Notes: a model not told the origin generated them from the sequence alone. A stretch of DNA of 64,000 bases from an uncultured Bacilli bacterium (GCA_934100165.1 CAKOPN010000001.1:62001-126000); one strand, 5' to 3'. Numbered from the stretch's first letter, positions 16,664 to 25,788 are shown. Numbers and translations: made by a program.

Positions 16664-19042
16664 TTATTTATCTCTTAATGCAGCGTTATGTTTTTTAGTA
16701 ACGTCTTCAATTATTTTGTTAAATACTTTCATAACTTCTTCATCACTAAGTGTCTTAGTAGGATCACTAAATGTTAAAGAATATGCAATTGATTTTTTAC
16801 CAGCATCTAAATTTTCTCCTTTGTAAACATCAAAGACATCTATATCAGTAAGAATTCTTCCTCCAGCTTTTTTAATAGTAGTAACTAGATCTTTTGAAGT
16901 AACATCATTATCTATAACGAACGCTAAATCTTTAACTACAGTAGGATACTTAGATATCTCTTTGTATTTAATTGGTTTAATTTTCTTTTCATATAATTTA
17001 TCTAAAGAAATTTCAAGTACATAAACATCATCTTTCATAACTTCTGGATGAACTCTTCCCATGAATCCAATTGGTTCTCTATCAAGTGTAATTTCAGCAG
17101 TCATTCCAGGATGCATTGAATCAACTTCTTTAACATTAAAATCATATCTATTTTTAAGTCCTAAATAATCAAGAAGACTTTCTGCAATACCTTTTAACAA
17201 GTAAAAATCAACTTTGCATGATGTAGCCATCCAATTATTAGTTACATAATTACCTTTCATAAGAATTGATATTTTTGTATCTTCTACATCAGTATCATGG
17301 TAAGTATTAGCAACTTCATATATAAGAACATCTTTTACTCCTCTTGCCTTGTTATATTTATATACATTTAAAAGTGATGGAATAAGTGATTGTCTGATAA
17401 CTTTTTTGTCACTGCTCATTGGTTTTAATAAATAAATAGATTCTCCTCTATTATATTTAAACATATCATTTTCTTCATCGCTGACAAGTGTGTATGTTCT
17501 ACATTCATTAAGTCCTAAACTTCTAAGTCTAGAAGCAACATTTCTAATTTCCTTTGTCTTTCCAAGATATTTTCCTTGTTTTGTTTCAAGGCTAGGTAAT
17601 ACAGATACAATTTTATCATAACCATAAAGTCTACCAATTTCCTCAATTAAATCTTGCTTATGTGCTTCCACATCAAGTCTTCTATTAGGTATTTCTACAG
17701 TATAAACATCATCTTTTAAAGTGTAATTGAATCCTAAGTTCTCAAGACTTCTCTTAATATCTTCATCAGTCATTTCAAGTCCAAGGGTTGTGTTAACATC
17801 TTCTTTAGTAACAGTAGCAACTTTCTTTTCCTTTTTTACATTATCGTAAACAACTGTTCCTTCAAGTACTTTTCCATCGGCATATTTTTCAAGAAGATGG
17901 CAAGCTCTTTCAATAGCCATATTAGTATATTCATAATTAAGACCTCTTTCATATCTTAAAGATGCTTCACTTCTTAAGTCAAGTCTTAATGAAGTATATC
18001 TAACATTATAAGAGTTAAAGATGGCACTTTCAATTAGAATATCTTTTGTATTTGCATCAACATCTGTATTTTCTCCACCCATGACACCTGCTATGCAAAC
18101 TGGTTTAACTCCATCTGTAATAACTATATCAGAAGATACTAAATCTCTTTCTTTTCCATCCAGAGTAACAATTTTTTCACCATCTTCTGCCATTCTAACG
18201 ACAATTTTGTCTCCTAGCTTATCTTTATCAAAGAAATGAAGTGGTTGACCATATTCAAGCATTACATAATTAGATATATCTACAACATTATTGATAGGTC
18301 TCATTCCTGCTGCAATAAGACGTCTTTGAATGAATTCTGGTGATTCTTTTATTTTTACATCTTTAACCATCTTTGCATTATACAAAGTACAGTTAGAAGT
18401 ATCTACAGAAAGTGAAAAATATTTTTCTACATTATCTTTAATTGGAGATGTTTCAGTACTAGGAAGATTTACTTTCTTACCTAAAACACTAGCAACTTCA
18501 TAAGCAAATCCAATATGGTTAGTACAGTCTATATTTCTATTTGGATTAAGATCAAGTTCATATATTGTATCATCTACACCCATATATTTTATTGGATCTT
18601 CCCCAACCTTAGCATCTTCGCCAAGTATATAAATACCTTTTTTTCTATTTTCTTCATTTTCTTCTTCCAAACCAAGCTCTGACAAAGCGCAAATCATTCC
18701 ATTTGACTCTACTCCTCTAATTACACTAGGCTTAATTTCAAATCCACCAGGTAAAATAGCACCAGGAAGTGACACAATAACGTTAATATCTTTTCTAACG
18801 TTAGGAGCACCACAAACGATTTGTCTTACGTCAGTACCAACATCAACAGTACACACGTGTAAATGATCAGAGTCTGGGTGATTTTCACAAGTTTTAACCC
18901 TACCTATTACAAGATTATTAAATTTATTTTGAGTAACCTTTTCTACATTAACACCACTGTCAGTTATTTTTCTAGCTAAAGATAGTAAATCAACGTCATC
19001 TAAATTTACATAATCTTTAACCCAATTCATACTTATAGCCAT
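16664..19042 (-). CDS. pheT: Phenylalanine-tRNA ligase beta subunit
   Basis: A 792-residue PheT, partner of PheS in the (alpha-beta)2 enzyme that charges tRNA-Phe. Visible modules are the N-terminal tRNA-binding (EMAP-like) domain (about 40-150, VGTDVRQIVCGAPNVR), the B3/B4 editing domain (about 200-390, MRPINNVVDISNYVMLEYGQPLH), B5 (about 400-480), the core catalytic-like domain, and the C-terminal FDX-ACB anticodon domain ending in TLSDEEV. The start at 19040-19042 is one base past the pheS stop (TAATATG), giving translational coupling. The GGAGG site lies inside the pheS end. Confidence 0.97.
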   Translation of the reverse strand: MAISMNWVKDYVNLDDVDLLSLARKITDSGVNVEKVTQNKFNNLVIGRVKTCENHPDSDHLHVCTVDVGTDVRQIVCGAPNVRKDINVIVSLPGAILPGGFEIKPSVIRGVESNGMICALSELGLEEENEENRKKGIYILGEDAKVGEDPIKYMGVDDTIYELDLNPNRNIDCTNHIGFAYEVASVLGKKVNLPSTETSPIKDNVEKYFSLSVDTSNCTLYNAKMVKDVKIKESPEFIQRRLIAAGMRPINNVVDISNYVMLEYGQPLHFFDKDKLGDKIVVRMAEDGEKIVTLDGKERDLVSSDIVITDGVKPVCIAGVMGGENTDVDANTKDILIESAIFNSYNVRYTSLRLDLRSEASLRYERGLNYEYTNMAIERACHLLEKYADGKVLEGTVVYDNVKKEKKVATVTKEDVNTTLGLEMTDEDIKRSLENLGFNYTLKDDVYTVEIPNRRLDVEAHKQDLIEEIGRLYGYDKIVSVLPSLETKQGKYLGKTKEIRNVASRLRSLGLNECRTYTLVSDEENDMFKYNRGESIYLLKPMSSDKKVIRQSLIPSLLNVYKYNKARGVKDVLIYEVANTYHDTDVEDTKISILMKGNYVTNNWMATSCKVDFYLLKGIAESLLDYLGLKNRYDFNVKEVDSMHPGMTAEITLDREPIGFMGRVHPEVMKDDVYVLEISLDKLYEKKIKPIKYKEISKYPTVVKDLAFVIDNDVTSKDLVTTIKKAGGRILTDIDVFDVYKGENLDAGKKSIAYSLTFSDPTKTLSDEEVMKVFNKIIEDVTKKHNAALRDK

Positions 19043-19043
19043 A

Positions 19044-20090
19044 TTACTCAGCCTCCACTCTATCAAAATTTTCTTTGCTTCTTAAATCATTTGTATAAAA
19101 AGTTCTAATATCAGTAATACCATACTTAAGCATTGCTAGTCTTTCTACACCAAATCCGAAAGCAAATCCAGTCCATTTATTTGAATCATAACCACAGTTA
19201 TCAAGCACATTGTGATGTACAATTCCAGCTCCTCCTACAGTAATCCAACCAGTTCCTTTGCAAATATTACACCCTTTCCCGCCACAGTTAAAGCAAGAAA
19301 TATCTAATTCAACAGAAGGTTCTGTAAAAGGATAGAAACTAGGACGGAATCTTGTCTCACGCTCTGCTCCAAAAAGTTTCTTAGCAAGAATATCAAAAGT
19401 TCCTTTTAAGTTAGCAAGAGATATATTTTTATCTACTAGAAGTCCTTCTATTTGTGTAAATTGATGTGAATGAGTTGCATCGTCATCATCTCTTCTATAA
19501 GTCTTACCTGGGCAAACTATTCTAATTGGTGTTTTCTCTTCATTAGCAAGCATAGTTCTTATCTGTACTGGTGAAGTTTGGCTTCTTAAAAGTATTGTAT
19601 CTCCAAAAGTATAGAAAGTATCTTGAGCATCTCTTGCAGGATGTCCTTTAGGTAAATTTAAAAGTTCAAAGTTATATAGATCCTTCTCAACTTCAGGACC
19701 ACTTGCTACATCATATCCCATAGACATAAAAAGTTCTTCAAGTTCAAGTGTAAGCTTTTCAAGAATGTTATTACCTCCAACAGGAACCTTTGTACTTGGA
19801 AGTGAAATATCTATCTTCTCACTTTTAAGTCTTTCATCAAGTTCTGCTTTTTTCAAATTAGTTTCTAACTCTTGCAAAGTATCTGTAACATATTTCTTTA
19901 GTTCATTTGATAATCTACCTACTTCTTTCTTCTCTTCAATAGATAAATCCTTCATATTAGCAGTAAGACCAGTTACAAGTCCTTTTTTACCAAGATATTT
20001 AACTTTTAAATTGGAAAGTTCAACAATATTCTTAGTATTTTTTAAATCTTCTTCTAATTCTTTTCTAATGTTATTAACATTTTCTAACAT
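19044..20090 (-). CDS. pheS: Phenylalanine-tRNA ligase alpha subunit
   Basis: A 348-residue class II aminoacyl-tRNA synthetase subunit holding the active site. An N-terminal coiled coil (about 1-90) binds tRNA. Motif 2 is seen in PIRIVCPGKTYRRDDDDATHSHQF, of which the R-D/H-S-H-Q-F part is characteristic. RPSFYPFTEPSVELD and motif 3 GFAFGFGVERLAML follow. A Cys cluster at FNCGGKGCNICKGTGW is usual for this subunit. It is expressed from a T-box leader directly upstream, so the operon should rise when uncharged tRNA-Phe accumulates. Confidence 0.97.
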   Translation of the reverse strand: MLENVNNIRKELEEDLKNTKNIVELSNLKVKYLGKKGLVTGLTANMKDLSIEEKKEVGRLSNELKKYVTDTLQELETNLKKAELDERLKSEKIDISLPSTKVPVGGNNILEKLTLELEELFMSMGYDVASGPEVEKDLYNFELLNLPKGHPARDAQDTFYTFGDTILLRSQTSPVQIRTMLANEEKTPIRIVCPGKTYRRDDDDATHSHQFTQIEGLLVDKNISLANLKGTFDILAKKLFGAERETRFRPSFYPFTEPSVELDISCFNCGGKGCNICKGTGWITVGGAGIVHHNVLDNCGYDSNKWTGFAFGFGVERLAMLKYGITDIRTFYTNDLRSKENFDRVEAE

Positions 20091-20099
20091 ATTATCCTC

Positions 20100-20328
20100 C
20101 TATAAAATAAAAAGCACTTCATCCAAAGGACGAAATGCTCGTGGTACCACCTTATTTTAGTATTGCTACTCTCTATTTCCTATAACGGGGAATACCGTTT
20201 ACTATTAATAAAAGCTTATAGAGTGAATTCGCAAGGTTTCATTTTATCACATCTCACCAAAACTGTGACTCTCTTAAAAATAAAAATTCTTGTTACTACT
20301 TTCTAATCACTGCTTTCAAAATATATAA
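20100..20328 (-). promoter_or_regulatory. T-box riboswitch controlling pheST (Phe specifier UUC)
   Basis: The leader contains the T-box core GGTGGTACCACG (complement of 20140-20151), which base-pairs with the NCCA end of uncharged tRNA. It is followed by a perfect 11-bp terminator stem (GCATTTCGTCC / GGATGAAGTGC, 20114-20138) and a T-rich tract. The stem I region has the AGAGAG...GAATTCACTC arrangement. The specifier is UUC (20225-20227) in the usual place before a purine and CUC, matching tRNA-Phe(GAA). Low phenylalanine charging would favour the antiterminator. Confidence 0.93.
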
Positions 20329-20331
20329 CAA

Positions 20332-20359
20332 ATTATAACACACTTTTTTAATCATGCAA
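20332..20359 (-). promoter_or_regulatory. Promoter of the T-box/pheST transcript
   Basis: On the minus strand TTGCAT (20354-20359), 16 bases, then TATAAT (20332-20337) preceded by TGT, which makes an extended -10. The predicted start falls just before the T-box stem I. Confidence 0.75.
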
Positions 20360-20418
20360 CTTTTTTTACTTGTTTTTACAAAATATATTTTTTTAAAATA
20401 ATTAAAACAAGATTAAGA

Positions 20419-20676
20419 TTATTTCAATTTAAAATGTCCATTATCATATCTTTTTGACATATCAACGTTTAATGATTTTGACAGTTTTTTTATAGTAGTA
20501 TCAGCAGCCTTATATGCTAAGTAATCTTTTTCTTTCAATGTAAGTAAATTCAAAAGTTCATTTTCTGTCATACCAGATTCAAGTGCCACATCAGATGCTG
20601 AAACACTGCTATTTCTAAGTTCATTTATTATATCATCACTAATTTCTCTGCATAATTTTTCATATTTTTCATTCAT
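20419..20676 (-). CDS. Small helix-turn-helix protein, candidate antitoxin
   Basis: An 85-residue protein with one central helix-turn-helix-like segment (SASDVALESGMTENELLNLL, about residues 27-46) and a basic tail. The start overlaps the end of the preceding RelE-like gene by eight bases, with AGAGGG before its ATG. Toxin gene first and HTH antitoxin second, overlapping, is the HigBA-type order. I therefore infer an antitoxin that binds DNA and the upstream protein. The HTH is weak by eye and this is inference from context. Confidence 0.45.
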   Translation of the reverse strand: MNEKYEKLCREISDDIINELRNSSVSASDVALESGMTENELLNLLTLKEKDYLAYKAADTTIKKLSKSLNVDMSKRYDNGHFKLK

Positions 20677-21463
20677 GTTTAATCCCTCTTTTCTTTGAAG
20701 ATAAAAATTGTTCAATTCTATCAGTAATCTTTGCTTCTTCACTCAAAAATTCATCTCTTTTTTCAGGATCAGAAAGAACAGGTTTTAGTTTTCTTAAGTA
20801 TTCTTCTGCTTTACTGCATCTTAAAATTTGTGTATTTTTTTCTTTTTTAGGATTATCAGCTTTTTTAACATTACCTAAATATACCATAATAATATTAGGG
20901 CCAGCATTTATAAAGTGAATCCTGAGTTTAAAGCTTTTTACTTCTCTTGCATTTGAAAGGCAGCTATTATTAGTAAGTGATCGATACTTTGTTTGATCTG
21001 AAGTAAAATCACCATATTTAAGGAAGTCAAATAATTCTTCCATTCCTGGTAAAAGTTCTGCATCTATGTCTTTTAAGTCATTTTCAAAAAGCACATTACC
21101 CGCCGATGATTTTAAATAAATAATGTCTCTACCGGCAGAACTAATTGCCATATTAGTGACCATTTCTTCTTTTTCCTGTTTCTTTTTTTCTTCGACTTTT
21201 CTTTCAAACAATTCTAATCTCTGTTTGTTTTTTAATATTTGTTCTTCTAAATAGCTTCTATCTTCTTCATCTTTTGCTTGCTCCATAAGCACTGTTAAGT
21301 ATTCAATTTCCTCACGTGCACATTGAGCAAAATACTCATTAAGTTCTAAAAAGCCATCTATCGTATCTTTAGGAAGCATATTCTCAATTTCTGAAGTACT
21401 AGAAGCATCCCAAATACACTCTTTAAAATCTTCTAAGTATTTCTCATCAAATTCTTTATTCAT
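20669..21463 (-). CDS. RelE/HigB-like toxin domain with long coiled-coil N-terminus
   Basis: A 264-residue protein. Residues 1-100 are acidic and helical, with a Glu/Lys-rich coiled coil at about 50-100. Residues 105-226 look like the phage Gp49/HigB (RelE-fold) family: IISSAGRDIIYLK-like strand, VKSFKLRIHFINAG, IIMVYLGNVKKADNPKKE and a final KAEEYLRKL helix, matching the R-E-L-R...F.KK...P..E.A..R pattern. If active it would cleave mRNA at the ribosome. HigB proteins are normally about 100 residues, so the N-terminal fusion and 38-residue C-terminal extension are odd. It lies between a metallopeptidase-like gene and an HTH gene. The ATG at 21461-21463 follows GGTGAT. Confidence 0.5.
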   Translation of the reverse strand: MNKEFDEKYLEDFKECIWDASSTSEIENMLPKDTIDGFLELNEYFAQCAREEIEYLTVLMEQAKDEEDRSYLEEQILKNKQRLELFERKVEEKKKQEKEEMVTNMAISSAGRDIIYLKSSAGNVLFENDLKDIDAELLPGMEELFDFLKYGDFTSDQTKYRSLTNNSCLSNAREVKSFKLRIHFINAGPNIIMVYLGNVKKADNPKKEKNTQILRCSKAEEYLRKLKPVLSDPEKRDEFLSEEAKITDRIEQFLSSKKRGIKHE

Positions 21464-21525
21464 TACTATCACCAATATAATTATATCGTAAATATTATTC
21501 AAAGGAAACTAGTAATTAGCAACAA

Positions 21526-22377
21526 TCAAACATTATATATTTTTTTTAGTTTCTTTGAAAGTGAATAATCAATATTTAAATTTCGTTTCACAGTAGTTGT
21601 ATTTATTTTTCCTTCTGCTAGTAAAGAAATTTCATTTTTAGTTTTCTTTTCATTTTCCATAAAAGAATCAATAACACAAGTTGCAAATGAAAGTGAATCC
21701 AAATATTTAACAGCATCAATAAAATTATAAAACAAGGCTTTTTTCCGTATTTTTGAATTTCCTTTTTCCTTAAGTTTATCCATAGTATTTAAACATGATA
21801 GTGATGCAAATTGTTCTAATGGTAATCTTTCACTATAAAACATATCTTTGGCTTTCTCTTTATCATTTTCACAAAGAAAAATACACATTGTATATTCAAG
21901 CAGCATTGGAAGTAATTCAGCATATTCATAGATTTCTGGAAGAGCTTTTGATTTTTCTTCATAAAGTGGTATATGACCAATTTCATGTGCATATGCAAGT
22001 AAAAGAGATTCATCGTTTGCACTCCTTTTGGGTAAAATGATTGCATCTGCAAAATAGCCACTAGAAGTTCTTATCAAACTCAACGATGGATTACTTATAA
22101 GTTTTGAAAAATTAACATCTAAAACTCCTGCTCTAGAGGTAAGTAAATCATAAAGAGCTGTACCTCTAAAAATATTCATTGCCTCTGTAAAAATTACTTC
22201 AAAGTCATCCAAATTTATTCTCTTACCACTAAAAACAGATAATTTATCTTTAGATATTTCTTTGCATATTTGTTTTAATTCTGAAAAAAAATCTGAATCA
22301 TAATTATTACCAAACTCAAGATTGAGAGAAGAAAATTCAGTCTCAAAATTTTTTACGAATGCACTATCTCTATTCAT
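21526..22377 (-). CDS. HExxH metallopeptidase-like protein
   Basis: A 283-residue soluble protein with AYAHEIGHIPLYEEK, a zincin HExxH helix (His131, Glu132, His135), and an acidic helix PEIYEYAELLPMLLEY 15-30 residues later that could supply a third zinc ligand. The C-terminus (about 235-283) contains an INTTTVKRNLNIDYSLSKKLKKI segment. No signal peptide or membrane helix is visible, so it should act in the cytosol. It is the first gene of a three-gene run with the RelE-like and HTH genes (62-base gap), recalling ImmA/IrrE peptidases that cleave repressors, though it does not match that family closely. Start ATG at 22375 after GGCGGTGG. Confidence 0.5.
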   Translation of the reverse strand: MNRDSAFVKNFETEFSSLNLEFGNNYDSDFFSELKQICKEISKDKLSVFSGKRINLDDFEVIFTEAMNIFRGTALYDLLTSRAGVLDVNFSKLISNPSLSLIRTSSGYFADAIILPKRSANDESLLLAYAHEIGHIPLYEEKSKALPEIYEYAELLPMLLEYTMCIFLCENDKEKAKDMFYSERLPLEQFASLSCLNTMDKLKEKGNSKIRKKALFYNFIDAVKYLDSLSFATCVIDSFMENEKKTKNEISLLAEGKINTTTVKRNLNIDYSLSKKLKKIYNV

Positions 22378-22436
22378 AAAAACCACCGCCGAAAATTGTT
22401 AACTCATATTATAGTGTTAAAATAGTTATATTTCAA

Positions 22437-22471
22437 GAAAAAAAATCATAAGCACTTTTTGCCTATGATTC
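22437..22471 (-). terminator. Terminator of murE
   Basis: On the minus strand AATCATAGGC pairs with GCTTATGATT across a 7-base loop, followed by nine or more T residues, directly after the murE stop. Confidence 0.8.
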
Positions 22472-22476
22472 ATATT

Positions 22477-23922
22477 TTAGTTTGTAACTTTTTCTTTTTC
22501 CAAACGTTCTTTTAGATACTTAGTAGCTTCTTCTATATCATTAAAATATATTGTACCAGTTTTAAGTTTCTCATAAGTTTCATTACCCTTACCTAAAATT
22601 AACACTATATCATTATCTTTTGCAATGTCAATTGCCCTTTTAATAGCAAGACTTCTATCTACCACAACCTCAAATCTTGACTTATCAATAATATCTTTTG
22701 TCATCATATTTATAATGTCAATAGGATCTTCACTTCTAGGATCTTCATAAGTAAATATTGCATAACTTGCATTGTCCACAACAGTTTTTCCCATAATAGG
22801 TCTTTTTAAGAAATCTCTTTCACCTGCTGCACCAATTACCACAATGCTTCTGTTAATATTTAAAGTTTTAACAAAGTTAAGCAAATTACTAATACCATTC
22901 GGAGTATGAGCATAATCTACCATAACCGTAAATTTTTGGCCAATATTAGGTAAAATATCAAGTCTACCAGAAACATTTATAGAAGCAATGTTTGGAATAA
23001 TCTCTTCAAGAGTTCTACCACTAGCAATTGCTACTAATAGACCACAGGCTAAATTATAAACGTTAAACTCACCTAAAAGTGGGCTTTCAACATTGTAAGT
23101 CTTATTATCAAACTTGTATGTTACCTTTGTCTTATTAGGGAAAATTTCAAAATTAACTATTTGAAGTGTATTTTCTTCACCTTTTCCATAAGTATAAACA
23201 TTTTCACAATTACAAGATTTTCTTATCTCATTATAATATTCATCATCTTTATTTAATATTGCATAACCATCTTTCTTAATTTGTCTAAAAAGTTGACATT
23301 TACAATTCAAGTAATTTTCAAAAGTTCCATGAATGTTAAGGTGTTCTCTAGTAACATTTGTAATCGCACCAATATCATACATTATATTTGTAAGTCTACC
23401 GCGGAAAAATGCTTCACTAGAAGCTTCCATCATAACTTCTTTACAACCAGCTTCTAAGAAATCATTTAAATACTTGTATAATTTATCAGAATCTACTGTT
23501 GTATTACTAGTTTCTTTATTAAACTTATAACAACTACGGCCATTAGTACCCATGTATCCACAGTTATTGCTTCCAAGCAAATACTGTACAATAGTAGCAA
23601 CACTAGTCTTTCCATCTGTGCCAGTAACTGCATACATTTTTAATTTCTCTTCTGGATGATCATAAAATCTAGAGCATAACAAAGGAAGCTCCTTATTTGT
23701 ATCTTCAACCATAATGACAGGAACAGTCACATCTACCTTCCTACTTGCTACAATTGCACTTGCACCATTTTTTACCGCATCATCAACGAAATCATGTCTA
23801 TCTGCAGTAACACCTTTTGTGCACACAAAAAGGTCCCCTTTTTTAACTTCTTTAGAGTTTATCTTTATATCACTTATTAAAACATCATTATTACAATTAT
23901 ATAACTCACTTAATTTTTTCAT
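22477..23922 (-). CDS. murE: UDP-N-acetylmuramyl-tripeptide synthetase MurE
   Basis: A 481-residue Mur ligase adding the third amino acid to the peptidoglycan precursor in the cytosol. Motifs are the N-terminal substrate-binding domain (SKEVKKGDLFVCTKG), the ATP loop AVTGTDGKTSVATIVQYLL, the central NVTREHLNIHGTFENY, and VVDYAHTPNGISNLL at the C-terminal domain. YEDPRSEDP near residue 400 stands where meso-diaminopimelate enzymes have DNPR; lysine-adding enzymes lack this Arg. I therefore predict meso-DAP as substrate. The ATG at 23920-23922 follows GAGGT. It is monocistronic, flanked by its terminator and a divergent arginase gene. Confidence 0.93.
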   Translation of the reverse strand: MKKLSELYNCNNDVLISDIKINSKEVKKGDLFVCTKGVTADRHDFVDDAVKNGASAIVASRKVDVTVPVIMVEDTNKELPLLCSRFYDHPEEKLKMYAVTGTDGKTSVATIVQYLLGSNNCGYMGTNGRSCYKFNKETSNTTVDSDKLYKYLNDFLEAGCKEVMMEASSEAFFRGRLTNIMYDIGAITNVTREHLNIHGTFENYLNCKCQLFRQIKKDGYAILNKDDEYYNEIRKSCNCENVYTYGKGEENTLQIVNFEIFPNKTKVTYKFDNKTYNVESPLLGEFNVYNLACGLLVAIASGRTLEEIIPNIASINVSGRLDILPNIGQKFTVMVDYAHTPNGISNLLNFVKTLNINRSIVVIGAAGERDFLKRPIMGKTVVDNASYAIFTYEDPRSEDPIDIINMMTKDIIDKSRFEVVVDRSLAIKRAIDIAKDNDIVLILGKGNETYEKLKTGTIYFNDIEEATKYLKERLEKEKVTN

Positions 23923-24019
23923 ACATACCTCACAATAAGTATACAATAAAATGTAAAAAATATATACTAAATATTGAATTTATTTTGTTTTTACTTTACT
24001 ATTATTAAAGGTGGTAAAT

Positions 24020-24880
24020 ATGAAATTAAATATAGTATATGCTTCAAGTGACTTAGGTGTTAACATTGAAGGAAGCGAAAAAGCAAAAGAAAAATTAAAT
24101 GAAATAACTAAAAATTTAGAAAATGTCTACGAAGTAAAGAAAGAAAACGTAGCAAAAAGTTATGATAAAAATGATATGGAAAAGAATCTTGTTCCATTAA
24201 ATAAATTCAATGAAAAGTTATATAATAAAATAGTTTCATTAAAAGATGGTGTTACCCTTACTATTGGGGGAGATCACAGTATTGCTATAGGAAGTGCCCT
24301 TGCATCTAAAAAGAAAAACGAAAATATTGGTATCATTTGGGTTGATGCACATGGTGATTACAATACATTTGAAACAACTACAACAGGAAACCTTCACGGT
24401 ATGCCATTTGCTACCGTTGATGGAATAAACGGTGATAGATTATCTTATTTCTTTGATGGCAAATATTTTGATCCTGAAAACTCTGTGCTTTTTGGGGGCC
24501 GTGACATTGATGAAAAAGAATGGGATAACTTAAGAAGAGAAAATATTAAAATTTACTCTACTGAAGATTTAATAAAAGGAAATATTGAGAATCTTGTAAA
24601 AGAAGCATTAGAGATTTGTACAAAAGGCAAAGATGGTGTGCATGTAAGTATCGATGTTGATTTAATTGATCCACATGATGCACCAGGAGTTTCTGTAAAA
24701 GCCAAAGATGGTATAAAAAAAGAGTTAGCATTCGAAATATTAAAATGTTTACTAAAAGAAAAAGACTTAATAAAGTCTATTGATTTAGTAGAATTTAATA
24801 AAGATAAAGATAAAGATGATGTAACTTACGAAATCACAAAGAAAATGTTAGAAATGATTATAAATGAATATAAGCACTAA
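24020..24880 (+). CDS. rocF: Arginase
   Basis: A 286-residue ureohydrolase-family enzyme, predicted to split L-arginine into ornithine and urea. The Mn2+ ligands are present: GGDHSIAIGS, WVDAHGDYNT and SIDVDLIDPHDAPGV. GNLHGMPFA matches the arginase substrate loop (SGNxHGMP) better than agmatinase or formimidoglutamase. It is slightly shorter than Bacillus RocF (about 299). The ATG at 24020 follows AAAGGTGG. No other arginine catabolic gene is visible nearby, so the pathway must be encoded elsewhere. Confidence 0.85.
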   Translation: MKLNIVYASSDLGVNIEGSEKAKEKLNEITKNLENVYEVKKENVAKSYDKNDMEKNLVPLNKFNEKLYNKIVSLKDGVTLTIGGDHSIAIGSALASKKKNENIGIIWVDAHGDYNTFETTTTGNLHGMPFATVDGINGDRLSYFFDGKYFDPENSVLFGGRDIDEKEWDNLRRENIKIYSTEDLIKGNIENLVKEALEICTKGKDGVHVSIDVDLIDPHDAPGVSVKAKDGIKKELAFEILKCLLKEKDLIKSIDLVEFNKDKDKDDVTYEITKKMLEMIINEYKH

Positions 24881-24900
24881 TAATAAGTGCTTATTTTTTT
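24869..24900 (+). terminator. Terminator of the arginase gene
   Basis: ATAAGCACT and AAGTGCTTAT form a hairpin that includes the stop codon and is followed by seven T residues on the plus strand. Confidence 0.8.
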
Positions 24901-25669
24901 AATTCATTATTGATTCTATTTTCTTCATCGTATATATTCCAGACTTTTTTAAATATATTCCTGTATGTTCTTCATAATAGTTATTTAAAAAGTCATCAAT
25001 TTCATTTAACACATCTTCATTAATATTAAGAGTCTTGATTCTGCCAATATCTACATAGTAAAGCATTCTAAGCATTTTAATAGAATCCTTCGAAACCATC
25101 TTTTCACCATTGTAACAATTATCACAAACATATCCATAAGATGACGATGAAAAAGTTACAATATTAGTATTAGATCCACAATTAGAGCAAGCATCGATGC
25201 TTGGTTTAACTCCTAAGAAATCTAAATATTTAAGCATTACTATATCCAAAATAGTTTTAGAGTCAAAGCCATCATCTATTTTTTCTAAAGCAGAAAGAAA
25301 AGTATTATATATATCTTTTATTTCAATAGGGCTAATTTGTTTTTGCGTTAACACTTGATTAGTAAGTTTTACAAGAGAGAAAGCATAAAGTTTTCTTTCA
25401 AGGTCTTTATAATTCATTTGAATATTTTTAAAGACTTTAATAATATCAACTGCTGTTAATGTTGAAATAGCATTTTCTTTATAAGAAATATCAAAATTGG
25501 CATATATAAGTGTATTACTTGCCTCATGAAAAGCATTTTTGATTCTTCTACATCCACGAGACATAACACTTATTATACCTAGATCTTCTGTAAAAATTTT
25601 AAGTATTTTGCTTGACTCTCCATAAAGAACTTCACCCATTACTATTCCTTTGATTTTTAATGTTTTCAT
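24899..25669 (-). CDS. recO: DNA repair protein RecO
   Basis: A 256-residue RecO, which with RecR and RecF loads RecA on SSB-coated gaps. It has an N-terminal OB fold (KGIVMGEVLYGESSKILKIF), a helical middle, and the zinc site CSNCG...CDNC at about residues 150-175. Length is typical. The start at 25667-25669 lies inside the 3' part of the tiny yqzL gene; GGAAGTGTGGAAG precedes it. It is the last gene of the rpsU-to-recO run, in the same order as in Bacillus. Confidence 0.93.
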   Translation of the reverse strand: MKTLKIKGIVMGEVLYGESSKILKIFTEDLGIISVMSRGCRRIKNAFHEASNTLIYANFDISYKENAISTLTAVDIIKVFKNIQMNYKDLERKLYAFSLVKLTNQVLTQKQISPIEIKDIYNTFLSALEKIDDGFDSKTILDIVMLKYLDFLGVKPSIDACSNCGSNTNIVTFSSSSYGYVCDNCYNGEKMVSKDSIKMLRMLYYVDIGRIKTLNINEDVLNEIDDFLNNYYEEHTGIYLKKSGIYTMKKIESIMN

Positions 25670-25754
25670 CTTCCACACTTCCCAGTCTTTTAATAAAAAG
25701 ATAATATTTAATATCTCCAGTTTTTTTAAACATTTCCCAAAGGATTTTTTCCAT
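25632..25754 (-). CDS. yqzL: YqzL-like small protein overlapping recO
   Basis: A 40-codon ORF starting at the ATG at 25752-25754 after GGGTGATACTT and ending with TGA at 25632-25634. The first half (EKILWEMFKKTGDIKYYLF) resembles Bacillus YqzL, a roughly 47-residue protein of unknown function encoded between era and recO. The position is identical here. The final 12 codons overlap recO in another frame (38 bases), so the two are translationally coupled. Too short for routine gene finders, it is supported by site, motif and synteny. Confidence 0.75.
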   Translation of the reverse strand: MEKILWEMFKKTGDIKYYLFIKRLGSVEDENIKNQRNSNG

Positions 25755-25788
25755 AAGTATCACCCATTTATATAATGATACTTTTTTA

